Positions 1 to 9,467 of a stretch of DNA of 42,834 nt are shown here, piece by piece. Both the position numbers and the translations under genes were made by a program. Location: the NCBI GenBank assembly GCA_020631275.1, contig JAHDHO010000003.1:1-42834 (forward strand). The letters are read 5' to 3'. This DNA is from Polaribacter sp. (GTDB lineage Bacteria > Bacteroidota > Bacteroidia > Flavobacteriales > Flavobacteriaceae). The first letter of the stretch is position 1. Each line of letters starts with the position of its first letter. The notes beneath the pieces are model-generated. The model saw nothing but the letters and a program-made list of their open reading frames with translations. It did not search any database and was not told where the DNA came from.

Positions 1-2
1 AC

Positions 3-554
3 GTGCAAGTAGAGTGTGAAACTTGCCAAGGAAAACGTTTTAATAGAGAAACTTTAGAAATTAGATACAAAGGAAAATCTATTTCTGATGTCTTAGAAAT
101 GACTATTGAAGACGCTACAGATTTTTTTGTTAAAATTCCTAAAATTCACAGAAAACTTAAAACAATTAAAGATGTTGGCTTGGGCTACATAACACTTGGG
201 CAACAATCTACTACACTTTCTGGTGGAGAAGCCCAAAGAATTAAATTAGCTTCAGAATTATCGAAAAGAGATACAGGTAACACATTTTATATTTTAGATG
301 AACCCACTACCGGGCTTCATTTTGAAGATATTAGAGTTCTAATGGAAGTTTTAAATAAATTAGCAGATAAAGGTAATACCGTATTAATTATAGAACATAA
401 TTTAGATGTTGTAAAATTAGCAGATTACATTATTGATGTTGGTATGGAAGGTGGTAAAAAGGGTGGTAAAATTTTAACTACAGGTACACCAGAAGAAATT
501 GCAAAACATAAAACTAGTTACACCGCCAAATTCTTAAAAAAATTACTAATTTAG
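3..554 (+). CDS. uvrA: UvrABC excinuclease subunit A, C-terminal fragment (cut by window start)
   Basis: This is the last ~183 residues of UvrA, the damage-recognition ATPase of nucleotide excision repair; the full protein is normally about 940 residues. The reading frame is open to the window edge and the GTG at base 3 is an internal Val codon, so the true start lies upstream. Visible features are the second CxxC half of a zinc module (CETC), the ABC signature [15 protein letters not shown] and a Walker B/D-loop region [14 protein letters not shown], followed by the H-loop histidine in IIEHNLDVV. It ends 49 bp before the LOG-family gene on the same strand. The identification is secure. Confidence 0.97.
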   Translation: MQVECETCQGKRFNRETLEIRYKGKSISDVLEMTIEDATDFFVKIPKIHRKLKTIKDVGLGYITLGQQSTTLSGGEAQRIKLASELSKRDTGNTFYILDEPTTGLHFEDIRVLMEVLNKLADKGNTVLIIEHNLDVVKLADYIIDVGMEGGKKGGKILTTGTPEEIAKHKTSYTAKFLKKLLI

Positions 555-603
555 CAGGCTTTTCTTTTTTAAAGCATGATACAATAAATAAAACATACTT
601 AAA

Positions 604-1311
604 ATGACAAATGACGATAGAAAAATAAAAGAAAAACTTCAAACCAAAACTTGGAACGAAATTAAAACAAACGATTCTTGGGCTATATTTAAAATTATGG
701 CAGAGTTTGTAGAAGGTTATGAAAAATTAAGTAAAATTGGTCCTTGTGTTTCTATTTTTGGTTCTGCAAGAACAAAACCAGATCATCCTTATTACAAATT
801 AGCAGAAGAAATTGGTTATCAATTAACGCAAGCAGGTTTTGGTGTTATTACAGGTGGTGGACCAGGAATTATGGAGGCTGGTAACAAAGGAGCAAACAGA
901 GGTAAAGGGCTTTCTGTTGGTTTAAATATTGAATTACCTTTCGAACAACATGATAATCCTTGGATTGATCCAGGTAAAAGTTTAGATTTCGATTATTTCT
1001 TTGTACGTAAAGTTATGTTTGTGAAGTATTCTCAAGGTTTTGTTGTGATGCCTGGTGGATTTGGAACTTTAGATGAACTTTTCGAAGCAATTACACTTAT
1101 ACAAACCAAGAAAATAGGTCGTTTTCCAATTGTACTTGTAGGTTCTAAATTTTGGGGTGGATTATTAGATTGGATAAAAAATACTCTAATAACAGAAAAA
1201 AATATTGGCTTAGAAGATTTGAGCTTATTTAGAGTGGTAGATACTGCTGAAGAAGCTGTTGAACATTTTAACAAGTTCTACGCAAAATATCAATTAAAAC
1301 CAAACTTCTAA
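604..1311 (+). CDS. LOG family (TIGR00730) Rossmann-fold protein, probable nucleoside 5'-monophosphate phosphoribohydrolase
   Basis: The 235-residue protein has the two LOG-family signatures: GGGPGIMEA at residues 84-92 and PGGFGTLDE from residue 150, which bind the ribose phosphate and carry the catalytic Glu. The family hydrolyses the N-glycosidic bond of nucleoside monophosphates, releasing base and ribose-5-phosphate (the plant LOG cytokinin-activating reaction). In bacteria the physiological substrate is often AMP or related nucleotides; which one applies here is unknown. No signal peptide is seen, so it should be cytoplasmic. It may be co-transcribed with uvrA (49-bp gap). The ATG start gives the expected N-terminus. 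Confidence 0.9.
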   Translation: MTNDDRKIKEKLQTKTWNEIKTNDSWAIFKIMAEFVEGYEKLSKIGPCVSIFGSARTKPDHPYYKLAEEIGYQLTQAGFGVITGGGPGIMEAGNKGANRGKGLSVGLNIELPFEQHDNPWIDPGKSLDFDYFFVRKVMFVKYSQGFVVMPGGFGTLDELFEAITLIQTKKIGRFPIVLVGSKFWGGLLDWIKNTLITEKNIGLEDLSLFRVVDTAEEAVEHFNKFYAKYQLKPNF

Positions 1312-1335
1312 AAATTAATTAACGCTAATTAATTT
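1312..1335 (+). other. AT-only perfect hairpin between the LOG gene stop and a TTG start
   Basis: A perfect 10-bp inverted repeat (AAATTAATTA / TAATTAATTT) with a 4-nt ACGC loop begins immediately after the TAA stop of the LOG gene and ends 11 nt before the TTG start of the next gene. No T-tract follows, so it is not a standard intrinsic terminator. It could be a weak attenuator or an mRNA structure that affects initiation at the TTG codon. Confidence 0.45.
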
Positions 1336-1346
1336 ATTCTTAATTA

Positions 1347-4160
1347 TTGAAAAAACAAGTTTATATACTATTTTTCATACTACTTTATAGTGGCTTTAAC
1401 TTAGCACAACAAAATGCTATTAATGTTAAGGCCACATTAAATGTAGAAGACGATAAATTGTTAATTCAGCAAGAAATCATTTACACAAACACCTCTAATC
1501 AAGAGTTAAACCATATTTTCCTTCATAATTGGGGTAACAGTTTTAAAGATAGAAAAACACCACTTTCCAAACGTTTTATTCAAGATTTTAGAAAAGACTT
1601 ATATTTTGCTAATAAAAAAGATATAGGTTTCTCAGAAATCAAAAACATCACAATAAACTTTAATAACATTGTTTATAAAGAGCTAGAAAGCAAACAAGAT
1701 ATTTTACAATTATTTTTAGACAAACCTTTAAAACCAAAAGAAACTACTAAAATTAATGTTACCTATATTTTAAAAATTCCAAACTCTAAATTTACTGGTT
1801 ACGGTAAATACAATAACGGATTCAGATTAAGATACTGGTATTTAACTCCTGCAATTTACAAAGATGGTTGGCAGATAATGAGTAATTTAAATCTTAACGA
1901 TTTATTTGAAGATTATACCACTTTTAACATTCAATTTAAATTACCCAATTATCTAAACATAACAAGTAGTTTAAAACAGCAGAAAACTAATACCGCAGAA
2001 GTTTATTCTACTTACAAGCTTTATGGTAAAAACCAAAAAGATGTTATTTTAGACATCCAAAGAAAAAATACCTTTAAAAAATTTTATACAGATAGCCATG
2101 AAATTCAAACTGATATTTTACAAGATGATTTCAACAAAAATCTAACTGAAGTAATTTTAAATAGAGAATTAAACTTTTTAACTTCGTATTTAGGAGTTTT
2201 ACCAACTGATAAAATTTTTATTGATGAAGTAATACGAAAGCAAAACCCTATCTATGGATTAACACAATTACCAAGTTTTATAAGACCTTTTTCTGATGTT
2301 TTTAAACAAGACCTAACCTTATTTAAAGTTTTATCAAAAAAATATTTACAACAAACTTTACTAATTAATGAAAGGAAAGATTATTGGTTAATAGATGGTT
2401 TGCAAAATTATTTAATGATAGAATATGTAAATAAATATTATCCTGAAATTAAACTTTTAGGTAAAGCTTCAAATTCTTGGTTTTTAAAAAGGTTTAATAT
2501 TTCTAAACTTCAGTTTAATGAAAAATACCCTTTTGTATATCAATTTACTGCAAGACAATTTTTAGATCAAGCCCTAAATACTCCGGCAGATTCTTTATCT
2601 AATTTTAATAGAAGAATAGTAAGCAAATACAAAGCTGGTTTAGGTTTTACTTACCTTAAAGAATTTTTAGGTGAAAAGATTTTAAATTCGAGCATTAAAG
2701 AATTTTATCAGAATAACAAGCTTAACGTTACGAACGATTCAGATTTTAAAGAAATTCTTACCAAAAATACCTCAAAAGATGTTTCTTGGTTTTTTAAAGA
2801 CTTTATTAAAACAAATAAAAAAATAGATTACACTATTGATAAAGTCTCAGAAACAAAAGACAGCTTAAAAGTTACGCTAAAAAACAAAAGAAATATTACT
2901 GCTCCTATTGCTTTATACGGTATTAAAAATAAAGAAATTAAATATAAAGAATGGTTTACTAACATTTCTGATACGCTATCTACCACATTACCAAAGGATA
3001 AATTTGATCAAATTGCATTGAACTACGAAAATATTTATCCAGAATACAATACGCTTGACAATTATTACAACATCAAAAGAAAACTATTTAACAAACCTTT
3101 AAAATTCTCTTTAATTAAAGACGTTAAAGCACCAAATTACAATCAGATTTTTTATCAACCTAGTTTTGGATATAATTTTTACGACGGATTAATTTTGGGT
3201 GTAAAATTACACAACAAACCAATCATAAAAAGAAATTTAGAATTTAAAATTTCTCCGGGATACGCTACTAGAAGTAAAATGATTAATGGTTCTTTTTCTG
3301 TAGCCTACAACCAGTTTTTTGAAGAAACAGATATTTATAAAATTACTTATGGTATTGCAGGAAACACCCTACAGTATGCACCAGAATTATCTTATAGTTC
3401 TTTAATACCTTATGTAGATATTCAATTTAAAAGAAAGTCTTTAAGAGATGCTAGTACAGAGAATTTAAGAGCAAAAATTGTACATATAAATAAAGAAATT
3501 TCTCCTTTAGAAACCAAAACAGATCAAGACAACTATAACGTTTTTAGTTTAAGCTACAACTACATTAATCCTGATATTATTAATGAAACTAGATATAGCT
3601 TTACTGGTGAAGTTGCTAAAAATTTCTCTAAAATCTCTGCAGATTTTAGATTTAGAAAATTAACAACCTCAGACACACAATTAGATTTTAGAGTTTTTGC
3701 GGGTGCTTTTTTTCATAATAAATCTGAAGGAGATTACTTTAGTTTTGGTTTAGATAGAGCTAATGACTATTTATTTGAGTTAAATTATTATGGTAGATCA
3801 GAAGACTCTGGTATATTTAGCCAACAATTCATTATCACAGAAGGTGGTTTTAAATCTGTTTTACCAACAAGGTTTGCCAATCAATATATGTTATCCCTAA
3901 ACTCTAGTATTGGTTTATGGAGATGGGTAGAATTTTATAATGATGTTGCTTTCCTTAAAAATAAAAACCAATATTTATTTTTTGGTTATGAAAACGGAAT
4001 CCGATTAAATTTTATTCATAATATTTTCGAAATTTATTTACCATTATACTCTAACAACGGTTGGGAAGTTTCACAAGAAGCATATCCTCAAAAAATTAGA
4101 TTTACTTTTACCGGAGATTTGGGGTCTATTTACAATTTCTTTAGACGAGGATTTTTATAA
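1347..4160 (+). CDS. Secreted M1-peptidase-like (gluzincin-fold) protein with C-terminal outer-membrane barrel; active site apparently degenerate
   Basis: The 937-residue protein starts at TTG, chosen because it gives a clean signal peptide (KKQVYILFFILLYSGFNLAQ) and no ATG precedes it in frame. Residues ~25-530 resemble M1 aminopeptidase domains: an N-terminal beta-rich part, then a helical part with WLIDGLQNYLM (from W347), which matches the usual WLNEGFA segment. The zinc motif HExxH expected 19 residues before the third ligand reads KVLSK (327-331), and that ligand is Asp350 rather than Glu. Residues ~580-937 are alternating amphipathic strands rich in Tyr/Phe that end close to the C-terminus, as in outer-membrane beta-barrels. 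It is therefore probably a non-catalytic surface or periplasm-facing protein. Fold assignment is by motif alignment and the function is unknown. Confidence 0.65.
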   Translation: MKKQVYILFFILLYSGFNLAQQNAINVKATLNVEDDKLLIQQEIIYTNTSNQELNHIFLHNWGNSFKDRKTPLSKRFIQDFRKDLYFANKKDIGFSEIKNITINFNNIVYKELESKQDILQLFLDKPLKPKETTKINVTYILKIPNSKFTGYGKYNNGFRLRYWYLTPAIYKDGWQIMSNLNLNDLFEDYTTFNIQFKLPNYLNITSSLKQQKTNTAEVYSTYKLYGKNQKDVILDIQRKNTFKKFYTDSHEIQTDILQDDFNKNLTEVILNRELNFLTSYLGVLPTDKIFIDEVIRKQNPIYGLTQLPSFIRPFSDVFKQDLTLFKVLSKKYLQQTLLINERKDYWLIDGLQNYLMIEYVNKYYPEIKLLGKASNSWFLKRFNISKLQFNEKYPFVYQFTARQFLDQALNTPADSLSNFNRRIVSKYKAGLGFTYLKEFLGEKILNSSIKEFYQNNKLNVTNDSDFKEILTKNTSKDVSWFFKDFIKTNKKIDYTIDKVSETKDSLKVTLKNKRNITAPIALYGIKNKEIKYKEWFTNISDTLSTTLPKDKFDQIALNYENIYPEYNTLDNYYNIKRKLFNKPLKFSLIKDVKAPNYNQIFYQPSFGYNFYDGLILGVKLHNKPIIKRNLEFKISPGYATRSKMINGSFSVAYNQFFEETDIYKITYGIAGNTLQYAPELSYSSLIPYVDIQFKRKSLRDASTENLRAKIVHINKEISPLETKTDQDNYNVFSLSYNYINPDIINETRYSFTGEVAKNFSKISADFRFRKLTTSDTQLDFRVFAGAFFHNKSEGDYFSFGLDRANDYLFELNYYGRSEDSGIFSQQFIITEGGFKSVLPTRFANQYMLSLNSSIGLWRWVEFYNDVAFLKNKNQYLFFGYENGIRLNFIHNIFEIYLPLYSNNGWEVSQEAYPQKIRFTFTGDLGSIYNFFRRGFL

Positions 4161-4408
4161 AAACCAGCTCTAACTTCTTCTAATTTTAAGACAACTTTAA
4201 CATAGCACTTTTCTTTACATAAGCATTAATCAATGTTTAATAAAATTTTATAATATTCATTAAAAATCTACATTTAGTCCTATTTCATAGAGATTTTTAA
4301 AATAAATGTATAAAATTTAATTATTCGTAAAATTTTAAACTAAAAACATTAATTTGTTGATAAATTACTAAATAAATAAGAAATTTTTAAAATATCAACT
4401 AAAATGAC

Positions 4409-4424
4409 TACTTTTGCAAAAGTA
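4409..4424 (+). promoter_or_regulatory. Promoter -7 box inside a perfect 16-bp palindrome
   Basis: TACTTTTGCAAAAGTA is a perfect 16-bp palindrome and its left half, TACTTTTG, fits the Bacteroidetes -7 consensus TAnnTTTG. It ends 15 nt before the ATG of the E1 dehydrogenase gene. No clear -33 TTG element is present at the usual distance. The preceding 4161-4408 region is very AT-rich and shows nothing else I can name. Confidence 0.5.
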
Positions 4425-4439
4425 TAATTCAAGAAAAAT

Positions 4440-6893
4440 ATGGCTCAGAAAACACTTACTCAAGATACAAAAGAACTTTCTTTTAAAGATTTTAAAGCAG
4501 AGGTCTTAAACGACTATAAAATTGCTAAAATTAGTAGAGAATGTAGTTTACTTGGTCGAAGAGAAGTTTTAACTGGTAAAGCTAAATTCGGAATTTTTGG
4601 AGACGGTAAAGAAGTACCACAATTGGCATTAGCAAAAGCCTTTAAAAAAGGAGATTTTAGATCTGGATATTACAGAGATCAAACTTTTATGATGGCAATA
4701 GGAGAGTTAACTGCACAACAATTTTTTGCAGGGTTATATGCGCATACAGATATCGAAATAGAACCAATGTCTGCTGGTAGGCAAATGGGTGGTCATTTTG
4801 CAACACATAGTTTAAATGAAGATGGAAGTTGGAAAAACTTAACAGAACAGTATAATTCTAGTTCAGACATTTCTCCAACAGCTGGTCAAATGCCTCGTCT
4901 ATTAGGTTTAGCCCAAGCTTCTAAAATCTATAGAAATGAAAAAAGTGTTCAAAATAAAACTAATTTTTCTAAGAATGGTAATGAAATTGCCTGGGGAACA
5001 ATAGGTAATGCAAGCACTAGCGAAGGTTTATTTTTCGAAACAATTAACGCAGCTGGTGTTTTACAAGTACCAATGGTTATGAGTGTTTGGGATGATGAAT
5101 ACGGAATTTCTGTTCACGCAAAACACCAAACAACAAAAGAAAGTATTTCTGAAATCTTAAAAGGTTTTCAAAGAGATAATAATGCCAATGGTTACGAGAT
5201 ATTTGTTGTAAATGGTTGGGATTACGTAAAGTTAATCGACACATATAATAAAGCAGCCAAAATTTCTAGAGAAGAGCATGTACCTGTATTAATTCACGTT
5301 AAAGAATTAACACAACCACAAGGGCACTCTACATCGGGTTCTCATGAAAGATACAAAGGAAAAGAAAGATTACAGTGGGAAAAAGAACACGACTGTATCG
5401 CTAAAATGAGAAAATGGATTTTAGATTTTGAATTAGAAACAGAAAACGGAGAAACATTACGTTTTGTCGATTCAGAAGCCGATTTAATCATTTTAGAAAA
5501 AGAAGCAAAAAAAACAGTTACCACTGCAAAAAGAAATGCTTGGAACGCTTATAACAACGAACTAATAGGAGAAGTAAAAATTGCTTCGAGCTTACTCGAA
5601 AGAGTAGCTAAAAAAAGCAAAAACAGTGCTTTTATTACAAAACTTAAAAACGATTTAGAAAAATTAGTAGAACCAATTAGAAAAGATATTTTAATTGCAA
5701 CTAGAAAAACACTTCGTTATATAAAAGATGAAGAATTTTCTGAGAAAATAGAACTTCAAAACTTTATTAAAAAAACTATTGATGCAGCAGCTTATAAATA
5801 TTCTTCTTATCTGTATAGCGAAAGCAATCACAGTGCTTTAAATGTAAGCGCTAAAAAACCAGTTTATGCTCAAAAACAAAACTTGGTAGATGCAAGAATT
5901 GTAATGAGAGATAATTTTGATGCAATTTTAAAGAAACATCCAGAAGTTGTAATTTTTGGTGAAGATGCAGGTTTTATTGGTGATGTAAATCAAGGATTAG
6001 AAGGTTTACAAGAAAAATACGGTGATATTAGAATTTCTGATACAGGAATTAGAGAAGCTACAATTATAGGACAAGGTATTGGATTAGCAATGCGTGGTTT
6101 AAGACCAATTGCAGAAATACAATATTTAGATTACTTACTGTATGCTTTACAAATAATGAGTGATGATTTAGCAACATTACATTACAGAAGTTTTGGCAAA
6201 CAAAAAGCACCATTAATTATTAGAACTCGTGGTCATAGATTAGAAGGTATATGGCATGCAGGCTCACCAATGGGCGGAATTATAAATAACGTTAGAGGAA
6301 TGCATGTTTTGGTACCTAGAAACATGACTAAAGCTGCTGGTTTTTATAATACTTTATTAGAAGGAGATGAACCTGCTTTAGTTGTAGAGTGTTTAAACGG
6401 TTATAGATTAAAAGAAGAATTACCAATTAATTTAGCTGAATTTAAAACACCAATTGGTTATGTAGAGACCGTTAAAGAAGGTACAGATATTACTGTTGTT
6501 TCTTATGGATCTACTTTAAGAATTGTTCAAGAAACAGCTATAGAATTACAACAAGTTGGAATTAATATTGAAATTATAGATGCACAAAGTTTATTGCCAT
6601 TTGATTTAAATTCTGATTGTGTTAAAAGTCTTGCTAAAACAAATAAATTATTAGTTGTTGATGAAGATGTACCAGGTGGAGCATCTGCATATATTTTGCA
6701 AGAAATTTTAGAGAAACAAAACGGATATCAATATTTAGACAGTAAACCTGCTACATTAGCATCTAAACCACATAGACCTGCTTATGGTACAGACGGAGAC
6801 TACTTCTCTAAACCTTCTGCAGAAGATATTTTCGAGAAGATTTATGATATTATGCACGAATCAAATCCCGAAAAATTTAAAAGCTTATACTAG
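4440..6893 (+). CDS. 2-oxoacid dehydrogenase E1 component, fused alpha and beta subunits
   Basis: The 817-residue protein is a thiamine-diphosphate-dependent E1 that decarboxylates a 2-oxoacid (branched-chain type most likely, pyruvate possible) and acylates the E2 lipoyl domain. Residues ~20-450 form the alpha-type half, with GNASTSEGLFFE for cofactor binding followed by SVWDDEYGIS, where many alpha subunits have NN. Residues ~480-817 are the beta-type half (VIFGEDAGFIGDVNQG, AEIQYLDYL, APLIIRTRG, and the C-terminal transketolase domain with DEDVPGG). Such fusions occur in Bacteroidetes. No E2 or E3 gene is adjacent, and the gene looks monocistronic, with its own promoter and a strong terminator. 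Substrate choice cannot be read from sequence. Confidence 0.92.
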   Translation: MAQKTLTQDTKELSFKDFKAEVLNDYKIAKISRECSLLGRREVLTGKAKFGIFGDGKEVPQLALAKAFKKGDFRSGYYRDQTFMMAIGELTAQQFFAGLYAHTDIEIEPMSAGRQMGGHFATHSLNEDGSWKNLTEQYNSSSDISPTAGQMPRLLGLAQASKIYRNEKSVQNKTNFSKNGNEIAWGTIGNASTSEGLFFETINAAGVLQVPMVMSVWDDEYGISVHAKHQTTKESISEILKGFQRDNNANGYEIFVVNGWDYVKLIDTYNKAAKISREEHVPVLIHVKELTQPQGHSTSGSHERYKGKERLQWEKEHDCIAKMRKWILDFELETENGETLRFVDSEADLIILEKEAKKTVTTAKRNAWNAYNNELIGEVKIASSLLERVAKKSKNSAFITKLKNDLEKLVEPIRKDILIATRKTLRYIKDEEFSEKIELQNFIKKTIDAAAYKYSSYLYSESNHSALNVSAKKPVYAQKQNLVDARIVMRDNFDAILKKHPEVVIFGEDAGFIGDVNQGLEGLQEKYGDIRISDTGIREATIIGQGIGLAMRGLRPIAEIQYLDYLLYALQIMSDDLATLHYRSFGKQKAPLIIRTRGHRLEGIWHAGSPMGGIINNVRGMHVLVPRNMTKAAGFYNTLLEGDEPALVVECLNGYRLKEELPINLAEFKTPIGYVETVKEGTDITVVSYGSTLRIVQETAIELQQVGINIEIIDAQSLLPFDLNSDCVKSLAKTNKLLVVDEDVPGGASAYILQEILEKQNGYQYLDSKPATLASKPHRPAYGTDGDYFSKPSAEDIFEKIYDIMHESNPEKFKSLY

Positions 6894-6920
6894 AAATATT
6901 TTCTTCATAAGATTTATTAG

Positions 6921-6957
6921 AACCTCAAAAAACTACTGTTTTTTGAGGTTTTTTTTT
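6921..6957 (+). terminator. Strong Rho-independent terminator after the E1 gene
   Basis: A perfect 12-bp stem (AACCTCAAAAAA / TTTTTTGAGGTT, 6921-6932 and 6939-6950) encloses the loop CTACTG, whose outer C and G can also pair. A run of seven T follows. It lies 28 nt after the E1 stop codon. Confidence 0.9.
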
Positions 6958-7027
6958 AACAGAAATATAAGAATCTACTACAGCTAATTTTAATAATTTA
7001 GTAGACTTATTAACTAACCAATCTATC

Positions 7028-9466
7028 ATGAAAAAAATAATTTTATTTTCATTAGTCACTTCTCTCCTATTCACATCAGACTTATTTAGTCAAAGTGGTA
7101 GAATTAAATTAAAGAAGAAAAATAAAACTGAAAAAAACACAGAAACCAAAGCTCCTAAGAAGAGTAAAACTCCTAAATATTCAGACTTTGTAAAAAAAAG
7201 CACAAAGACTGATGATGGTTTATTTAAAGTACATGAAAATAAAGATAAATTTCTTTATGAAATTCCTAATTCTTATTTGGGTAAAGAAATGTTATTAGTT
7301 ACCAGAATTAAAGAAATTCCTGCTAATTTAGGTGGTGGTTATGTAAATGCTGGTTCTAAAATTAACACACAAGTTATTGTTTGGGAAAAATATAAAAACA
7401 AAATCTTATTAAAAGTAAAATCTTATAACGCTATTGCAGAAGATAATTTACCTATTTACAAATCTGTAAGAGCAAACAATCTAGAACCAGTAATTTATGC
7501 TTTTGATGTGAAATCTCAAAATATAGATTCTACAGCAGTTTTAGTAGACGTTACTAAATTTTTCTCAACAGATGTTAAAGCTATTTCTGGCTTACCATCA
7601 TATTACCGTAAAAACTACAAAGTAAGAAGGTTAGATGCTTCTAGAAGTTTTATCAGTAGTATTAAAAGTTACCCAAAAAATATAGAAGTAATTCAAGATT
7701 TTACTTTTGATGCAGATGCTCCACCAAGTAATAGGAACACAAATACGATTTCTATGCGAATTAATCAATCAATGATCTTATTACCAGAAAAGCCAATGAT
7801 GTCTAGAATTTACGACAAAAGAGTTGGTTATTTTACAATTGGTAATGTAGATTATAGTTCTGAAGCTTTAAAGGCAGACAGTAAAAGATATATAAGAAGA
7901 TGGAGATTAGAGCCAAAGGATGAAGCGGCTTATAATAGAGGTGAATTGGTAGAACCAATTAAACCGATTGTTTATTATTTAGATCCTGCAACGCCAGAAA
8001 AACTAAGAAAATATATAAAACAAGGTGTAGATGATTGGCAAAAAGTTTTTGAAACTGCTGGTTTTAAAAATGCAATTATGGCAAAAATGCCTCCAACAAA
8101 AGAAGAAGATCCAGAATTTAGTATGGAAGATATTCGTTATTCTTCTATTAGATACGTGGCAAGTACAACAAGAAACGCAACAGGACCAAGTGTTTCTGAC
8201 CCAAGATCTGGTGAAATTTTAGAAAGCGATATTATTTGGTACCACAATCATTTACGTTCTTATAGAAATAGATACTTATTAGAAACTGGTGCGGCAAACC
8301 CTTCGGCTAGAACTTTAGACACACCAGATGAAGAAATTGGGGACATGATGCGCATGGTAATTGCTCATGAAGTTGGTCATGCTTTAGGATTACCTCATAA
8401 CATGGCTGCTAGTTATGCTTATCCAACAGATTCTTTAAGGTCTGGTGATTTTACTCAAAAAAACGGAATTGCAGCAACAATTATGGATTATGCAAGGTAT
8501 AATTACGTTGCGCAACCTGGTGATAAAAACATACGTTTTATTAGACAACTTGGGCCTTACGATCATTATGCTATTAATTGGGGTTATAGAAAAATACCAA
8601 ATGCTACTTCACCAGAACAAGAAGTTAAAACTTTAGATAAATGGATTGAAGAAAAAGGAAATGACCCAATTTATAGATTTGGTGGGCAACGTTTTGATCC
8701 ATCTGCGCAAACGGAAGGAATTGGTAACAATCAAGTTAAATCTAGCACATATGGTGTAAAAAACTTAAAAATTGTTGCAAAAAACTTACCTAATTGGACA
8801 TCTAATCAAACAAATAATTACGAAGATTTAAATGAATTATACGGTGAATTATTAAGTGTTTGGGGACGTTATGTTGGCCATGTTACTGGTAATATTGGTG
8901 GAGTTTACGAATTCAATAAAAAACCATCTCAAAAAGGAGCTATTTATGTACCAGTTTCTAAAAACGTTCAAAAAGAATCTATAAATTGGCTAATAAATAA
9001 CGTCTTTAAAACTCAGAATTGGTTACTTGATAAAAACATTCTAAACAAAATAGACGAAACTGGTTACACAGAAAAGCTAGGTCGTTATCAAGACAGAAAT
9101 CTAGCAACATTATTAAATTATAGAACTTTAGAAAGAATGATTGAAGCAGAAGTTATTCAAGATGATTTCTATCCTGCATCAGACATGATAAGCGATTTAC
9201 GTAAAGGAATATTTTCTGAAGCTAAAAGCACTAAAAACGTAGACTTACAAAGAAGAAAGCTTCAAAAATCTTTCATTAAAAGATTAGGTATATTAATGAA
9301 TGATAAATCTGCTACAAGTACAGATATCTCTTCAATTGTTAGAGGAGAATTAACAACATTAAAATATCAGTTAAACACTGCTAGTAAAAGAGCTATAAAT
9401 AAAATATCTAAGTATCATTACAAAGATTTAATTGTAAACATTAACAACATTTTAGATCCAAAGTAA
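7028..9466 (+). CDS. Secreted zinc-dependent metalloprotease (metzincin, DUF5117/DUF5118 architecture)
   Basis: The 812-residue protein starts with a signal peptide ending near LFSQSG, followed by a Lys-rich linker and then the DUF5118/DUF5117-type region. The metzincin zinc motif HEVGHALGLPHN is at residues 447-458, with catalytic Glu448 and ligands His447, His451 and His457. A Met-turn follows in TIMDYARY. These proteins are common in Bacteroidetes and act in the periplasm or outside the cell; their natural substrates are not established. Both active-site elements are intact, so it should be catalytically competent. It stands alone on its transcript, between the E1 terminator and the convergent DUF2851 gene, which begins only 1 bp beyond its stop. 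Confidence 0.9.
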   Translation: MKKIILFSLVTSLLFTSDLFSQSGRIKLKKKNKTEKNTETKAPKKSKTPKYSDFVKKSTKTDDGLFKVHENKDKFLYEIPNSYLGKEMLLVTRIKEIPANLGGGYVNAGSKINTQVIVWEKYKNKILLKVKSYNAIAEDNLPIYKSVRANNLEPVIYAFDVKSQNIDSTAVLVDVTKFFSTDVKAISGLPSYYRKNYKVRRLDASRSFISSIKSYPKNIEVIQDFTFDADAPPSNRNTNTISMRINQSMILLPEKPMMSRIYDKRVGYFTIGNVDYSSEALKADSKRYIRRWRLEPKDEAAYNRGELVEPIKPIVYYLDPATPEKLRKYIKQGVDDWQKVFETAGFKNAIMAKMPPTKEEDPEFSMEDIRYSSIRYVASTTRNATGPSVSDPRSGEILESDIIWYHNHLRSYRNRYLLETGAANPSARTLDTPDEEIGDMMRMVIAHEVGHALGLPHNMAASYAYPTDSLRSGDFTQKNGIAATIMDYARYNYVAQPGDKNIRFIRQLGPYDHYAINWGYRKIPNATSPEQEVKTLDKWIEEKGNDPIYRFGGQRFDPSAQTEGIGNNQVKSSTYGVKNLKIVAKNLPNWTSNQTNNYEDLNELYGELLSVWGRYVGHVTGNIGGVYEFNKKPSQKGAIYVPVSKNVQKESINWLINNVFKTQNWLLDKNILNKIDETGYTEKLGRYQDRNLATLLNYRTLERMIEAEVIQDDFYPASDMISDLRKGIFSEAKSTKNVDLQRRKLQKSFIKRLGILMNDKSATSTDISSIVRGELTTLKYQLNTASKRAINKISKYHYKDLIVNINNILDPK

Positions 9467-9467
9467 T

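Noticed and set aside
3-5. GTG as a start codon for the first reading frame
   Set aside because: The frame is open to the window edge and the sequence is internal to UvrA; GTG is a Val codon.
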